From the NCBI GenBank assembly GCA_963930655.1, contig OZ005604.1, forward strand, positions 1,188,001-1,252,000: DNA of 64,000 nucleotides, in the 5' to 3' direction. Of this stretch, positions 12,998 to 25,600 are shown in pieces (position 1 is the first letter of the stretch; the number at the start of each line of letters is the position of its first letter). The DNA is from Myrica gale (lineage: Eukaryota; Streptophyta; Magnoliopsida; Fagales; Myricaceae). The position numbers were made by a program, and so were the translations under genes. Under the pieces are notes generated by a model. That model was not told where the DNA came from and did not search any database. It saw only the letters and a program-made list of their open reading frames with translations.

Positions 12998-13082
12998 TGG
13001 GGTGAGAGAGGCTCGAACTCTCGACCTCAGGATAACTCAGAAGCTATGAGACCTACGCGCTAGCCAACTGCGCCAACACCCC
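12998..13082 (-). tRNA. tRNA-Met(CAT), elongator type, with 11-nt intron
   Basis: On the minus strand the sequence begins GGGGTGTTGGCGCAGTTGGC and ends in CTCTCTCACCCCA. It has the D-arm GCGC...GCGC, the anticodon loop CTCATA and the T-arm GAGAGTTCGAGCCTCTC. An 11-nt insert (GCTTCTGAGTT) one base 3' of the CAT anticodon is at the canonical intron position; plant elongator tRNA-Met genes are among the few with introns. The acceptor stem has a T-T mismatch at pair 7:66, where plant genes usually have a G there. It could still be functional. A divergent protein gene starts 183 bp away. Confidence 0.93.
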
Positions 13083-13265
13083 ATGGTGATGGACGTATCC
13101 GAAAGTATTTTTATATAATAGTTTTTACTCTCATGGATTCTAAACTCGGCGTCGTTTTCAAACAAAACCCTAACCAGTAGCACTTCCCTCCTCGAGTCCA
13201 TCCTCCCCGCCTTCTCTCTCGTATTAGAAACATAGCGACACTCGGAGAGAGAGAGAGGGAGAGAA
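13083..13265. promoter_or_regulatory. Short divergent spacer: tRNA-Met / hnRNP1-like gene
   Basis: Only 183 bp separate the tRNA 5' end from the start codon of the RNA-binding protein, so the Pol II promoter and leader of the latter are packed here and possibly over the tRNA gene. A GA-rich tract (13242-13265, about ten GA units with one interruption) directly precedes the ATG. TATATAA-like sequence is present at about 13110-13118. Confidence 0.5.
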
Positions 13266-16200
13266 ATGGATTCAGACGAAGGAAAGGTGTTCATAGGAGG
13301 AATAGCATGGGACACGAGCGAGGACACCTTGAGGGACTACTTCGGCCAGTACGGCCAGGTCGCCCAGGCTGTCATCATGCGTGACAAGCCCACCGGCCGC
13401 CCTCGTGGCTTCGGCTTCGTCGTCTTCTCTGACCCTTCCGTCCTCGATCGCGTCCTCGAGGAGAGGCACACCATCGATGGCCGCACGGTTAGTTGTCATT
13501 CTCTCACCGACTCATCGATTGCTTTCCTTGTTTCCCAGTTTTCATTTTTTTTAATTGTTGCGGTCAAGTTCAATGGGTGTCTCCTAATTTCCTTAATCTG
13601 TGAAATCTGTTGGAGTTGTGTCTTTTTGGCTATGGGGGTTTTGTCTGGGTACTATCTTACTGCATTATTTCTTTGCTGTATATCTTTTATTGGGTTGTAG
13701 TGTTAGTGGGGTTTTTCTTCTCGTTTACATTTCTGTGTTTATTTGCTGATCAGGGGGTTTAGGTTTCCCGGGTCGTTTTTTTTTTCAAGTTTTGTGCTCA
13801 TTTTGGTTGATTGGAAAGTATAAAACTAGTTGCTTTACTATAAGCTACTGATGTTTGGTACAAGGTGAGACTTATCTCTTACTCTTCCATCTTGGCTTTT
13901 TCCATTGGTGTATTACATTTTGTTATTTTCTACGGGATAATGTGCATAATTTTTAGTGATTCTTCCTATACGGGGTTGTGTTCTTGCGTAGTGGTCTTTC
14001 TATCAGAGTTGTTGATCTTTTCTGTTTGTAATTGGAAATGGTGACTTTAAAAAATTTTGTACCTTTTCACAAAATTTCAAATTTCAAGGACACTTGACTG
14101 TACCTTCCTAAGAATTCTTTGGCTCCTTGATGTTTGGTTTTTATCATCACTATGATTCTTTAGGCTATAGATATCTTGTAAGAAGGAAAAATAATACATG
14201 AAAATATTCATTCTGTGGAGATTATTCTTTCATGGTTTCAGATCCTAGGAACACAAATGCCCTTTCAGTTAGCTTAATTCTACTTTTGTGCTGTAATTGC
14301 TATCTATCTTTGCAAAAGCATCAATGTAATCTATCATTTGGAACTTGGTTATCTCTGTATCTTTTCCTCTGGGTTCCTACCAACCTTTTTCAAACTCCCC
14401 CCCCCCCCAACACAAAAAAAAAACCCAAAAGAAAAAACAGTATTCCTTCCTAATTCCTATGGACTCCAAAAAAAATCTGTGTATATTTTCTTGTAAAGAA
14501 ATTGCTAGATCTCTAATGTTATACTCCTTTATTCTCTTCTTTAGTGGGTTGGACTTGTGTGTCTGATTTTATTTGGGTGGTAGTGAATGGACGTGAGAAC
14601 TCAGTTTGTACTGTTCCCTGAGGCAAAATCTAAATGAAAAAAAGAAGAAGTTAAAACCTTGGTATTAAGTTACTCTCATTAAGGGTAATAGAATTTTGCA
14701 TTGTGATGGTTTGAGGTTGGAGCTTTTTTGTGCATGCTTGAGCTTTTTGGTGCCCTTTCTTTGTATTTTTCTCTGTATCCTAAATCTATGCTACAGAAGT
14801 AACAAGACCTTTGCGGCACCTATGCCAGGATAATATTGTTGAGATTAAGTATGCTTGTAATGTGTGTGGGACTGCATCCTATCAATGGTTTTTCCAATAA
14901 CCGTAATGCCTAAGGAACTGATCGTGGCTATGATTTTATGGCCAATTTTCCACCTTTACATTCTCAAAGTGATGGCATGGTGAAAAAGGTGTAAAAATAA
15001 TGAATGTAAGTGCAAAAAGTTGAAAATCATTCAGTTGGTATTCATTCAAAAGGATTATCAAAGTGTGAACATAAACTTGTTGGTCACATTGTCATTTTTC
15101 CTTGGATGTATGGCTTTTACTTGTACTTAAGATGGTTAGATTCCATTGTGCCTGCACAGGTAGAGGCAAAGAGGGCTTTATCCAGAGAAGAACAGCAGAC
15201 TTCATCAAGAACTGGAAGCTTTAATCCTGGTAGAACCTCTGGAGGGGGAGGAAATGTCAAGACCAAAAAGATATTTGTTGGAGGGTTACCCTCCAGCCTG
15301 ACAGAAGATGGGTTTCGTCAGTACTTTGAAAGCTATGGACAAGTAACCGATGTGGTAATAATGTATGACCAGAATACTCAACGGCCTCGTGGCTTTGGTT
15401 TCATAACATTTGATACTGAGGATGCCGTCGACAGAGTTCTTCACAAGACCTTCCATGACTTGAATGGTAAATCAGTTGAAGTAAAACGAGCACTTCCTAA
15501 AGATGCAAATCCTAGTGGTGGTGGTGGCCGTGGCAACTATCAAGGTTATGGTGCCTCTGGTGCAAATACAAATATGTTTGATGGGCGAACAGATGCCAGT
15601 AGATATATGCAGCCTCAAACTACTGGAGGTGGTTTCCCACCGTATTCTGGCTATGGTGGACCAGGTTATGGTTATGGAGCAGCTAACAGTGCAGCTAGTT
15701 ATGGCGGTTATGGCAGTTATGGTGTCGGCGGTTATGGAAGTGCAAATACTGGATTTGGTGGTCCCACTGGGGCATATGGAAGCCCAAATGCTCCAAATGC
15801 TAGTTATGGAAGTGGGGGGCCAGGTGCACTTAAAACTACATGGAGCAGCCAAACTCCTTCTGGGTATGGTGCATCAGGCTATGGTGGGAATGCAGGGTAT
15901 GCATCTGCAGCAGCTTGGAATACTCCCGGTAGTGGTGGTCCCGTTTCTGCTCCAAGGGGTCAATCCCCAAGTGGAGCATCTGGGTACAGCAACCAAGGTT
16001 ATGGTTATAGTAATTACAGTGGAAGTGATGCTCCTTATTCTGGTGGGTATGGAACTGCTGGGGTGCGTGGTGGAAGTGCCCCAAGTGGCAATGCTGGTGC
16101 GGGTGCTAGTGCAGCAGAGCAACACGCAATGGCTGGTGGCTACATGGGAGGCGGCTACAGTGACACAAATGGAAATTCAGGGTACTCCAATGCAGGATGG

Positions 16201-16272
16201 AGATCTGATCCTTCGCAGGGCACTGGGGGTTATGGGGGTGGATACAGTGGTTCTCAGTCCAGGCAGGCTTAG
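13266..16272 (+). CDS. Heterogeneous nuclear ribonucleoprotein 1-like, two RRMs and Gly-rich tail
   Basis: Two exons, 13266-13487 and 15160-16272, joined in phase 0 (…DGRT|VEAKRAL) into about 444 residues. RRM1 covers about residues 7-82 with RNP2 VFIGGI and RNP1 RGFGFVVF. RRM2 covers about 110-186 with IFVGGL and RGFGFITF. From about 190 to the end it is low-complexity Gly/Tyr/Ser sequence with many YGxxGYG units. This is the plant hnRNP1/hnRNP A-like layout (Arabidopsis At4g14300 and At2g33410 group): single-stranded RNA binding in the nucleus, with roles in mRNA processing and export. The 1672-bp intron right after RRM1 is a usual place in this family. Which paralogue it matches cannot be decided by eye. 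Confidence 0.93.
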
Positions 16273-17819
16273 CACTAGAGATCCAGTGGTTTGATTTTCT
16301 GGCAAAGGAATGGTAATGCCAGAGGTTGTACTTGCTGTCATGTTACACTGTACGCATGGCGACAGAACAGCGATTGGTTGGATTGCTATATTTTTGTTGT
16401 GGTATTAGAAAGTAGCATTTCTGTTTTTATATTGTGACAACAAGTTTTATAAGTGCTTTTTTGTGTTTTAAATTCAATATTAAGGTGGAAGGTTTGAAGT
16501 TTCCATAATGGGTATGAGCAAGTCGTGCCATTCTGATCTTATCAAGAGTCGAAAAGAGTATTTAGATGCATATTCTTTTGTTACTCTCGCCTCCAGTGGT
16601 CGCCTCTTACAGTGGCTTAACACTAGTGCCATTCTTTTTCACACTCTGACCTCCCAAGTTATTTACTCTCTGACTTGATTACCGTAAATGTCTGGTTGCT
16701 CGTTGCTTCTCTTGCCAATCCCGAGCCCTTTCCTTTTTAAGAATATGTTCCAACTATTTTTAGCAGCCTTGATAACTATATTCCTTTTATTGTAGTTAGT
16801 ACCTGCACTTGACTTCATCGAGTTGACATCCTATTTGCAATATGGTCACCAATTTTAGCAGTTGTACTCTAATAGCTGAAGCGAGCAGGCTTATGATAGT
16901 TTAGGGTGGCAATTATTATAGGTTGTTATGATTGCCGCGTTATGTATGGGATACAGTTGAGAAATTTGGTATAATATTCCTTTCTTTCAAATATATTTCA
17001 GTATCCCTAATGCTTAGCTTACAGGGATTTAGCTTACCTTGTATTGTCCAATTAAGATTAGAGCTAAAATTAATTCCATGAAGTGGAATCTATCTCCATT
17101 TGAGAAAGTATCTATTTCCAGAGCTTGGGATTTTGGATAGATACAAGTAGTCTTGTTGTTATGTTACGTAGTTTCTTGTAATAAGTGGCTCTATCTTGTG
17201 TTGAGGGAGGCTCCTGAGCGCCTGAATTCTCGTGTTTTCCATCATTGTACAATGACTTAAACCTTTTTATTATATAATACTTACCGATTACCCTAAAAAA
17301 AGGTACTAAAAGCTTATTAAATCAACATGATGGAAAGGATACACTTGCCCAAAGAAAACATAATGGAAAAGATGTGAGATTTCAAACATTGGAAACTACC
17401 CGTGCCTGTGTGGATTTGATGCATATTGTGAAATCTGCAGAATCGACAATGCAGATGACGTTGTAATGCACTTTGCTAGCTGAAGTCGTTTATAAACTTC
17501 TTAAGCTACAAGCTTAGCTAAGTAGGAATGGTATGATCCAAGTGTATTTTGACAACCACGGGACCAATTAGGAATTGATAAGGATTGTCACATTGTTCCA
17601 GCCACAAGCATATAGCAGATAGAAACGCAAGTTGGCCGCCAAATTGGTTCAGCCGAAAATGAAAGCAGCAACTGTGTTTCTGAATGACTTAGACCAGTCA
17701 TTCGTTAGTTTCTTCTCATATGCCTCTTTTTTAAAAATTTGGTGTTGCAGAACTCTTCTCATGGTAAGGTGTCAATGGTGCTTTTTTAGACATTAGTCAC
17801 CAACCAAAAAAATGAACCA
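16273..17819. other. Intergenic; 3' flank of hnRNP1-like gene
   Basis: The first few hundred bases are likely the 3' UTR (T-rich, AATA-type signals near 16470). The rest has no credible reading frame. A T-rich tail-like block near 17230-17300 could be the end of an old retroelement. Confidence 0.45.
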
Positions 17820-18007
17820 TCTTGTAACAGTCTCACATCGGTTAAGAAACATCTGAGATGATTTCATATAAGCTTGAAGGCACCCCCATCTAGCAAGCCG
17901 GTTTTCTAGGGAGTGAATCTTCAAACCTTATTTGGGTTCCCAGAAGAGATAGCCAAACAAGAAGTCCAACAAGAATTGAGAAGAAGGAAGACGTGCTCCA
18001 AGGTGAC

Positions 18008-18381
18008 CCATACGTCACAAGCGGTGGAGCAACCAACGACGGTAGCCATGACTTCCTCAGTCAAGGAAGAGAACAGCATACTGAGAAGACGTTGATCTTG
18101 GAGTTGCCAAGCGAGAAACTTTAGATTTGGCGTGGAGGACTAGCAATTTGGGAAGGTGGTAGTGTGAGGGAGCCATCAATGTGGCCAAGACGCTCCATAC
18201 GTCACAAGCGGTGGAGCAACCAACGACGGTAGCCATGACTTCCTCAGTCAAGGAAGAGAACAGCAGACTGAGAAGACGTTGATCTTGGAGTTGCCAAGCG
18301 AGAAACTTTGGATTTGGCGTGGAGGACTAGCAATTTGGGAAGGTGGTAGTGTGAGGGAGCCATCAATGTGGCCAAGACGCT
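18008..18381. repeat. 187-bp direct tandem duplication in copia debris
   Basis: The block starting CCATACGTCACAAGCGG at 18008 recurs at 18195 with only a few changes (for example AGCATACTG versus AGCAGACTG). The two copies abut, so this is a tandem duplication with a 187-bp period. Confidence 0.9.
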
Positions 18382-18747
18382 CTTGAGACGCAAGGAGAGG
18401 GAGAAACTGGCTTTTCCAGAGAAGGTAGTTGTGGGTAGATAGCTTGATGGTGACCAGGGGAATCATGGTGGAGAAAGAGAGGGAAGGAGCGTCAGAGGCC
18501 ATTGAGGATCTGTGGTGGTTAATCCAATATACCGTCTGATACCATGAGAAGATTGTAAAATTTACATCTTTGCTGTGGTATAGCAATTTGGGAAGGTGGT
18601 GGTGTGAGAGAGCCATCAATGTGGCCAAGAAGCTCTTGAGACGCAAGGAGAGGGAGAAGCTGGCTTTTCCAGAGAAGGTAGCTGTGGGTAGATAGCTTGA
18701 TGGTGACCAGGGGAATCATGGTGGAGAAAGAGAGGGAAGGACCGTCA
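18330..18747. repeat. Second direct repeat of copia gag, offset 253 bp
   Basis: The stretch beginning GCAATTTGGGAAGGTGGT at 18330 reappears at 18583 and stays similar for about 165 bp, to the CCGTCAGAG-like end near 18745. Between them lies the leader with the primer-binding-like site. Together with the 187-bp repeat this shows several rounds of unequal exchange. Confidence 0.85.
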
Positions 18748-18776
18748 GAGAAATCATGAGTCTGCGCATAGATCAT

Positions 18777-19737
18777 GGGATATGCTGGATTTGAGGAGAG
18801 GATTCTAGAGAATCCTTAACAAGAATATCTATCTCAAAGTATTTCGATCCCTTCTAAGGAGTCATGGCACAGGAAGAAGCCAAAGTAACAATTGAAGCTT
18901 AAGGCGGGCACTCTGACTGGACAAGTTAAAGGCAATTTGCAGATGAATCTAAAAGTTCCATTTTTGACCATATGCACTTCCTCCTCTTGACAACCCTTCA
19001 GTTTTCCTATCAAGAAGGCATAACCAATCTGACAAATGTGGGACAGCAGTCAGGGGGCCAAATGCAATGCATCCAATCCTCTTACCATCAAAACCGATTC
19101 TTGTGGGCCTCAATGATGGGTTTATTTTCTCTGATTGGCTAATAGCCATTCTTAACATAATCCAAAACTGCATATGTGGCCTGCGGAGGTGTTCAATCCT
19201 AAATGAGACAAATCCCCAAATTTCTTGGACCCATTAGAGCTTCCATTGCTTCTTTGGCTCCCATCTTTAATGAAGGTTGTCTTCATCTCAAAGCCTTGTC
19301 TACATCACAGCCATTTTCATTTGGTTTTTCCTTAGGTTCGTATCAGGCATCTGTCTCTTCAAGGAATCATAATTATCATTACAGTAGCTTGATCTTCTAG
19401 AAGCTCTAGATGGAATAACTATAAGTTCAAAGGAAAACATGGAAGCTCAAAACATAATATATACTTTCTCTTGGGACCAAAAGTGATTTCGCATTAGTAA
19501 TTAAAGTCCATAGACAAGCAAATTCTATCAAAAAGGTTTAAAAAGAAAAGAAAAGAAAAGTAATTCTTCTCTTCGAAGTTATGGCCTAAGCTGTAGTTCC
19601 TTGAGGTCCAGGAAGAACTCATTTTACCTTTCACCTAGAGTTGGAACCAGAATCTTATCTGACATCTATTTTGTGATGAAGATGCTGACTTTATTTTGGA
19701 TATTCCCATTGCCTCTAGATTATCTGAAGAGACCGCA
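18777..19737. other. Intergenic, no gene recognised
   Basis: Short frames (19173-18949 minus, 19203-19400 plus, 19601-19912 plus) lack family features. A GAAAA run lies at 19540-19560. No bordered element seen. Confidence 0.4.
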
Positions 19738-20475
19738 TATATGGGTGCTCATTTTCACCGGCGGTGGCAGTTTAATCGTCACCGTTACCGGTAAGAGCAG
19801 TTATTGTACCTTAGTGGTGCGGTGGCGGTGTCAAATATTTGATTCCGTCAATTGCGGTGACAGTGACGGTTTTCACCAAACTGTCACCTACACTACCGTT
19901 AATCACCTCTAGTTTAGACTCGAGATGATTATTGATTATGAGACATATTTTTATTGGGCTTTTGTTGGAATATGTTAGGATTTATGTCACATTGTTGGAC
20001 ATTTTTATTAGACTTTAGTCTTTATATTTGAATATGATATTATGTTGGACTTTTGGACAGCTTATTATATTTGTTATGAGCATTAATGATTATGATATTA
20101 TGTTTGAATAAGTTATGATATTTGTCCATTTGATATGATTATTGATCATGATATTATGTTGCAAGATTTAAACAGGTTATAATATTTGAATGATTATATT
20201 TATTGCTTATATATGAGCATCAAATGGTCTTAATGGTCCAAAAAAAGCCCAAAACAGTGAAAAAAATGAAAGGTAAAAAAAACCTATTTTTTTGGCCCAA
20301 CGGTTATACGGTTTAAGCGGTTACTGTTTAACCGTTATCGTTAATATCTTCACCGGCAAGGGCGGTTATTGCGCCTTAGTGGTGTTGTGGAGGTGTCAAA
20401 TATGTGATTCTGTCAATTGTGGTGGCGATTTTCGCCAAATCGTCACATACAATACCATTAACCACCCCTAACAGC
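19738..20475. repeat. Diverged direct repeat, possibly hAT-related ends
   Basis: A block at about 19755-19915 (CACCGGCGGTGGCAG..., then TAGTGGTGCGGTGGCGGTGT, ending in an ATCACCTC-like end) is repeated at about 20350-20470 (CACCGGCAAGGGCGG..., TAGTGGTGTTGTGGAGGTGT, ending ACCACCCCTAA). GGGTGC/ACCACCCC-type ends recall hAT termini, but I could not find matching 8-bp target duplications. AT-rich non-coding DNA lies between the copies. Confidence 0.5.
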
Positions 20476-20927
20476 ACGCTATGGATCCCTGACGTTGAAG
20501 GAGTTTTTTCTCTTTAGTCGGTGTACCCTCTTCTCCATGAACTGCCTAGAGAGGATAGCCTCTTGATTTCCCCTACTGTTTGGAAAAAAATTATGACGTC
20601 TCCCTCTTTAAGATCGCTTAAAATTGTTCCTCTGGAAAATTGTTCATCTAGAAAATTGCTTGGAATCCCCTTACCAGTGACAATCCAAGGATTCCTCCTT
20701 GAGCTTGCAAAATAAGTTCGTTTATTTAGGAAAAATAGAGTTGTATAGTTCTTAAGTTTTTCAAAAAGAAGGGATATGAGTATTTGAAGCTTGAAGTTTG
20801 ACGCACATGCATCACATAAGTGGAGAAAAATAAAAATTTAAATACTTGGAATGGACTTCAAGCTCTTCAATCCATCATTCCATAGATACTTCAGAATTTT
20901 GAACACATCATTTCATGGAATCAGAAC

Positions 20928-21800
20928 TTGTCCTCATGTAAAAATTCTCGATTGAGCTCGATGAAAGTGGATTTTGTGATAGTTGACCGATTATTCAAAT
21001 ATACTCATTTTATTCCTTTTAAACACCCTTACACTGCCACCACTATTGTCCAAATATTCTATGACCATTCAAGCTTCATGGCATGCCTGAGCCTACTGTG
21101 TGCGATCGAGACCTGGTGATCCCAAGTTCATTTTTTGAAGAATTTATTCCAATTAATTGGAATTAAATTCATTTTTAGCTCCGCTTATCACCCACAAATC
21201 GATGGTCAGATCGAGGTGGTCAACAAGATATTGGAGATGTATTTGCGGTGTTTCACAAGTTCTAAGCCCAAGGAGTGGGCGGTTTGGCTTCCGTGGGTGG
21301 AATATTGTTGCGATACAAGTATGCACTCTTCCACCAAGAAGGCACCCTTCGAAATTGTTTATGGTCGCAAGCCTCCCACTTTACTTGCCTATAGCTTTCC
21401 TTGGCTCATTGTAAAAGTCTCGAGCTCAGTCCCAAATTTTTTGGTCCCTTTAAAATCCTCTCCAAGATTGACACCGTGGCATATAAATTGCAGTTACCCC
21501 AGAATCCAAATTACATCCAGTTTCCATGTTTCTCTCCTAAAAAAGAGAAATAGAAATCAAGAGGAAATATCTCACACTCTACTCGAATTATCAGCAGAAT
21601 CCACACCCCACCCACTCCCCCAAGCCATTTTAGAAACTCGCAAAAAAGGTAGAGAAACTGAGGTTCTTGTTCATTGGCAAAATCTCTCTCCTTGTTGAGG
21701 CCACATGGAAGACTCTGGTAGAATTTTTCTTTCCCTAAAGAATAGGTTATTGACTATCCCATCAAGAGTTGTTCCGCTGTTTAATAGATTGAGGCCATAA
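20928..21800 (+). pseudogene. Ty3/gypsy integrase and chromodomain-like remnant
   Basis: The frame at 20928-21119 holds an integrase core start (VDFVIVDRLFKYTHFIPFKH). After a frame change, 21135-21698 carries the core's second half (AYHPQIDGQIEVVNKILEMY, WLPWVEYCCDTSMHSS, PFEIVYGR) and a compressed C-terminal part with a chromodomain-like end (ETEVLVHWQNLSP). After the stop at 21696 translation continues into EATWK-like sequence, typical of gypsy chromoviruses. Frameshifts, stops and a deletion between core and tail make it inactive. No LTRs were recognised. Confidence 0.85.
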
Positions 21801-22626
21801 ATAAAATTATCACATGATTATTACCCTCAACCTTGAATTGACTAGGAGTCGTGGTTTTTCTCGAATTATACCGACCTAAGGAGGCCTAGGATCCCTCGAA
21901 GTATCCTACAAATTTACTATCATAGGTAGATAACGCAAGCACGATCATTGTTCTCTACCCGTCCACAAGTCCATTACATAACAATATCCAATTTCATTCC
22001 AGTTACACTACATGTATTGTGATTTGTTCAACTAGAAATCACGTCTGATGAACTAGATTGATCCGTTCTACCCATTTGCAGATGTCATTTTCCATAGAAA
22101 ACCAAAAATTAATGATAAGAGTACTCAAGAGGCATTTCCAATATCTAATGTATGGCCAAAAACGAGAAAGAAATACAACAAACGACGCATATATAGATGC
22201 AGCATGTGATTAAGAAGCAATGAACCCCTTCTCAGTTTTTGAGCATGCACTTGGATATAAAAGTTGGATTTCTCCTAATTTGCATCTCATGATCTCTTCG
22301 AGCATGTCAACGACGCTGTCATTATTAAATGACTTGTTCGATACTTCACAGACGTCCAATATCACCACAAAAAATCAATGGCAGTAGAAAACAAAAAGAG
22401 CCAGACATTACTTAGCGACAGATATAAGAAAAGAAGCATAGAAATTTGCCTACAAAATTTCCATAATTAGTCCCCAAAAAAACGAAAGAGAGACAGAAAA
22501 GAGGCGTGCAGGAAAGCAAATGGAAAATCTAGATTTTAGAGGTGGTAAAGGCCCTTGGCTAGCTATCAAAACTTTATAAAAGGCCATATGTTCCTTTTCA
22601 GATGGAAGAGACGCTTACACACAACT
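21801..22626. other. Intergenic; 5' flank of transporter pseudogene
   Basis: No credible coding region. It ends in the former leader of the transporter, which contains the first copy of the 26-bp repeat described separately. Confidence 0.4.
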
Positions 22627-22680
22627 ATGGCAATGGTAGAAGAGAAAGGTCCTGCAGATGGAAGAGACGCTTACACACAA
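22599..22680. repeat. 26-bp direct repeat across the transporter start codon
   Basis: CAGATGGAAGAGACGCTTAC plus ACACAA occurs at 22599-22624 and again at 22655-22680, a 56-bp period. The second copy is coding (DGRDAYTQD) and the first lies just before the ATG, so coding sequence was duplicated into the leader. Confidence 0.9.
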
Positions 22681-25600
22681 GATGGGACTGTGGATCTCGG
22701 TGGCAGACCCATTTTCAGATCAAAGACTGGGGTATGGAGAGCTTGTTCCTTCATTGTAGTTAATGTAGGCTACGTGTTTTAGTTCCTTAACCTCTCCCAT
22801 TGAACAAGTCTGCAATAGAAGTCCACGGCCTTTTCCTTTTTTCTGTCAGTTGCTGAATATTTCACTGCATAAGGAACTCTCTGTGTGTAATTTTTCGCTA
22901 CCTACTGATAACCAATAAACTAGAAAGTTACGTTGAGGAATTAATTACATTTTTCTTTAAGAGAAACTAGCTATACACAACCAAACACAGCCTTCTATGG
23001 AAACCATGTACTGATATATTCTCGTCCTCTTTTCCCACAATTTGGATAGCTAATTAGCAAAAATTTCCTTGGAAGCTTGCGAAAGTTTGCTCAAGTCTTG
23101 AAGTTTCTAGCCTTTGTTTTGGTGTAGCTTTTTGTGTGTTTTTGTAGGGTATGAAGTGTTTGAGAGGATGGCATATTATGGGATCTCATCAAACCCGGTC
23201 CTATATTTAACAAAGGAGCTCCATGAAGGCACTGTGAAATCTTCAAACAACGTCACCAACTGGGTTGGTACTGTATGGATGACACCAATTGTAGGCGCTT
23301 ACATCGCAGATGCTCTCCTTGGCCGCTACTGGGCTTTTCTCATTGCATCAGGAATTTATCTTTGTAAAATCTCCATTTTCATGTATATATATAAGTTTCG
23401 AGAAATCAGCAAAGGGAAGGCAACATCAAGTACGTTCATGATAACATTTTCTTGGCACTTGTCGTCCCTTTGCACGTCTTTGGCCGCTTTGCATAGAATC
23501 ATTTCTCATCTGATGATTGTCGAAATAACTAAGAACCACAGGATTTCAGATAGTTTCTGATTTGGTTGAAGTCATTATATATGAGAGCTGGCATGCCGTG
23601 GAGATGAAGGCAAATTTGGCCCTCAAGCCCCCCCCCCCCCCCCCAATTCTCATACGTATCAATTAAGGCATTAAGTTCATACAAAATATAAGCAGAGTAT
23701 AAGTTGCCAACAAAAATTATCTTAACAAATACACAGCTTCCAATGTTTATTCAATCATTATTATGTTTTAATAAGGTTTGATTAATCGCTGTCAATTTTT
23801 ATCATAGCTATTAATTCTTAGAAAAGATATTCCTCTAACTTTTATAAACAGGGTATGTCCCTGGTCACCCTGGCAATCTCAGTGCCGGCCTTAAGACCAC
23901 CATCTTGTGGTCATGGAGTAGCAGAAGAGGATTGCACTAAACGAGCCTCATCTTATACATAATTGCTGCTGGGACTGGTGGAACCAAGCCCAACATTTCA
24001 ACAATGGGAGCAGAATGACTTTGAGCCCAACGAAAGGACCCAAAAGCTCTCCTTCTTCAACTGGTGGATGTTTAGCATTTTCTTTGGTACCCTCTTCTCC
24101 AACACTTTTCTGATATACATACGACAATGTAGGATGGAGCCTCGGTTATGGCCTTCCAACAATTGGGCTATTGCTTTCGGTTTTGGTGTTCTTGGTGGGC
24201 ACTCCACTTTAAAGGCACAAATTGCCTTCAGAGAGTCCCATCGCTAGGATACTGCAATAAGGAAGCGGAAGGTACCTGTCACGAATGACCCAAAAGAGCT
24301 TCATGAGCTGAGCTTGGAAGATTATGCCGAAAACAAGAAATTGAGAATTGACCATACCTCTCCACTAAGGTTAATACTTTCTACTGTACATGTTCACTTT
24401 TCCGATATTTAAAAGATAAGAAAAAAAATCATTTTGAGCATTCTAACTATTAATGTAATTTCAAATAGGGGTCTAAATTACCAATCTTAACACACTAAAC
24501 TCTCTAACTTCCATAATTAATCAAATTGCGCCCTAAAATAAAATTTGTCGGTTAAAACCGTGTCACGTGGCTCATTTATAACAAACGTAGCATGAGTTTG
24601 ATGGTTGAATCTTTTATAAGGGAGCAAAATGATGAAGTTTGATAATTCTTGGGCTCAATGTAGCAAATGTGGCACTTGAAATACTTGTTTGAGATTCCTC
24701 TGGTAATTTGAGGGCTCAAAAAAGTCATTCTGAGCCTTCTAACTATTAATGCAATTTCAAATAGGGGTCTAAATTATCAATCTTGACACATTAAGCTCTT
24801 AAACTTCCACAATTAATCAAATTGCACCCTGAAATAAAATTTGTTGGTTAAAACAGTGTCACGTGGCTCATTTATAACAAAAGTAGAGCATGAGTTTGAC
24901 GGTTGAATCTTTTTTAGAGGAACAAAATGATGAAATTTGGTCATTCTTGAGCTCAATGTATCAAATGTGGTACTTGAAATACCTGTTTGAGATTCTTTTG
25001 ATAGTTTGAGGGCTCAAAGTAACTTATTCCCTTAGACAGATACATACATGATACTTTGAACGAGTTTGTGTCCTCTGCCTGATTTCTAGTTTCGTCCAAA
25101 GATTTATGGCATACAGCCAACAGGGAAACAACGAAAAGCAATGCATTTTGAAAAAAAAAAAAGCCTTCATCATCATCTTCAGCATAATCTATGCATCTTC
25201 AAGAATTGTATGTGTTCTCATTTAGTTTCCTGCAGATTCCTTGACAAAGCATCCGTACAGAGTGGACCAGGCTCACCATGGATGCCATGTTCAGTGATCC
25301 AAGTAGAAGAAACCAAGCAAATGATAAAAATGATACCTGTTGTTTGCAACATTTGTACCATGCGCCATAATAGCACAGGTAAGCACCCTTTTCATCAAAC
25401 AAGGCACTACCCTGGAAAGGAGCATGGGTCCTCATTTCAAAATCCCTCCAGCATGTCTAACAGCATTTGTTACCATCTTCATGCTGATAAGCATCACAAT
25501 CTACTACCGGTTCTTCGTTCCGACAGTACGCCGCTACACGAAAAACCCTAGAGGGATTACATTGCTGCAGAGACTAGGGATTGGCCTCAATGCCTCATGT

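Larger units (their letters stand above)
17820..18776 (-). mobile_element. Rearranged Ty1/copia retrotransposon fragments (gag and leader)
   Basis: On the minus strand two gag-like pieces occur. One begins near 18502 with MASDAPSLSF and continues through TIKLSTHNYLLWKSQF to LGHIDGSL. The second (18776-18519 frame) repeats the same block with TIKLSTHSYLLWKSQL. Next to the first, at about 18533-18545, TGGTATCAGA matches the classic copia primer-binding site region for initiator tRNA-Met. A block at 17822-17840 (TCTCACATCGG) resembles plant LTR sequence. No protease, integrase or RT follows, so these are gag/leader remnants shuffled by recombination. Confidence 0.75.

Noticed and set aside
15472..16294. 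Open frames of 82-263 codons overlapping the hnRNP1-like second exon
   Set aside because: They are shadow frames of the Gly-rich repeat coding sequence; composition is driven by GGN and TAT codons of the true frame.
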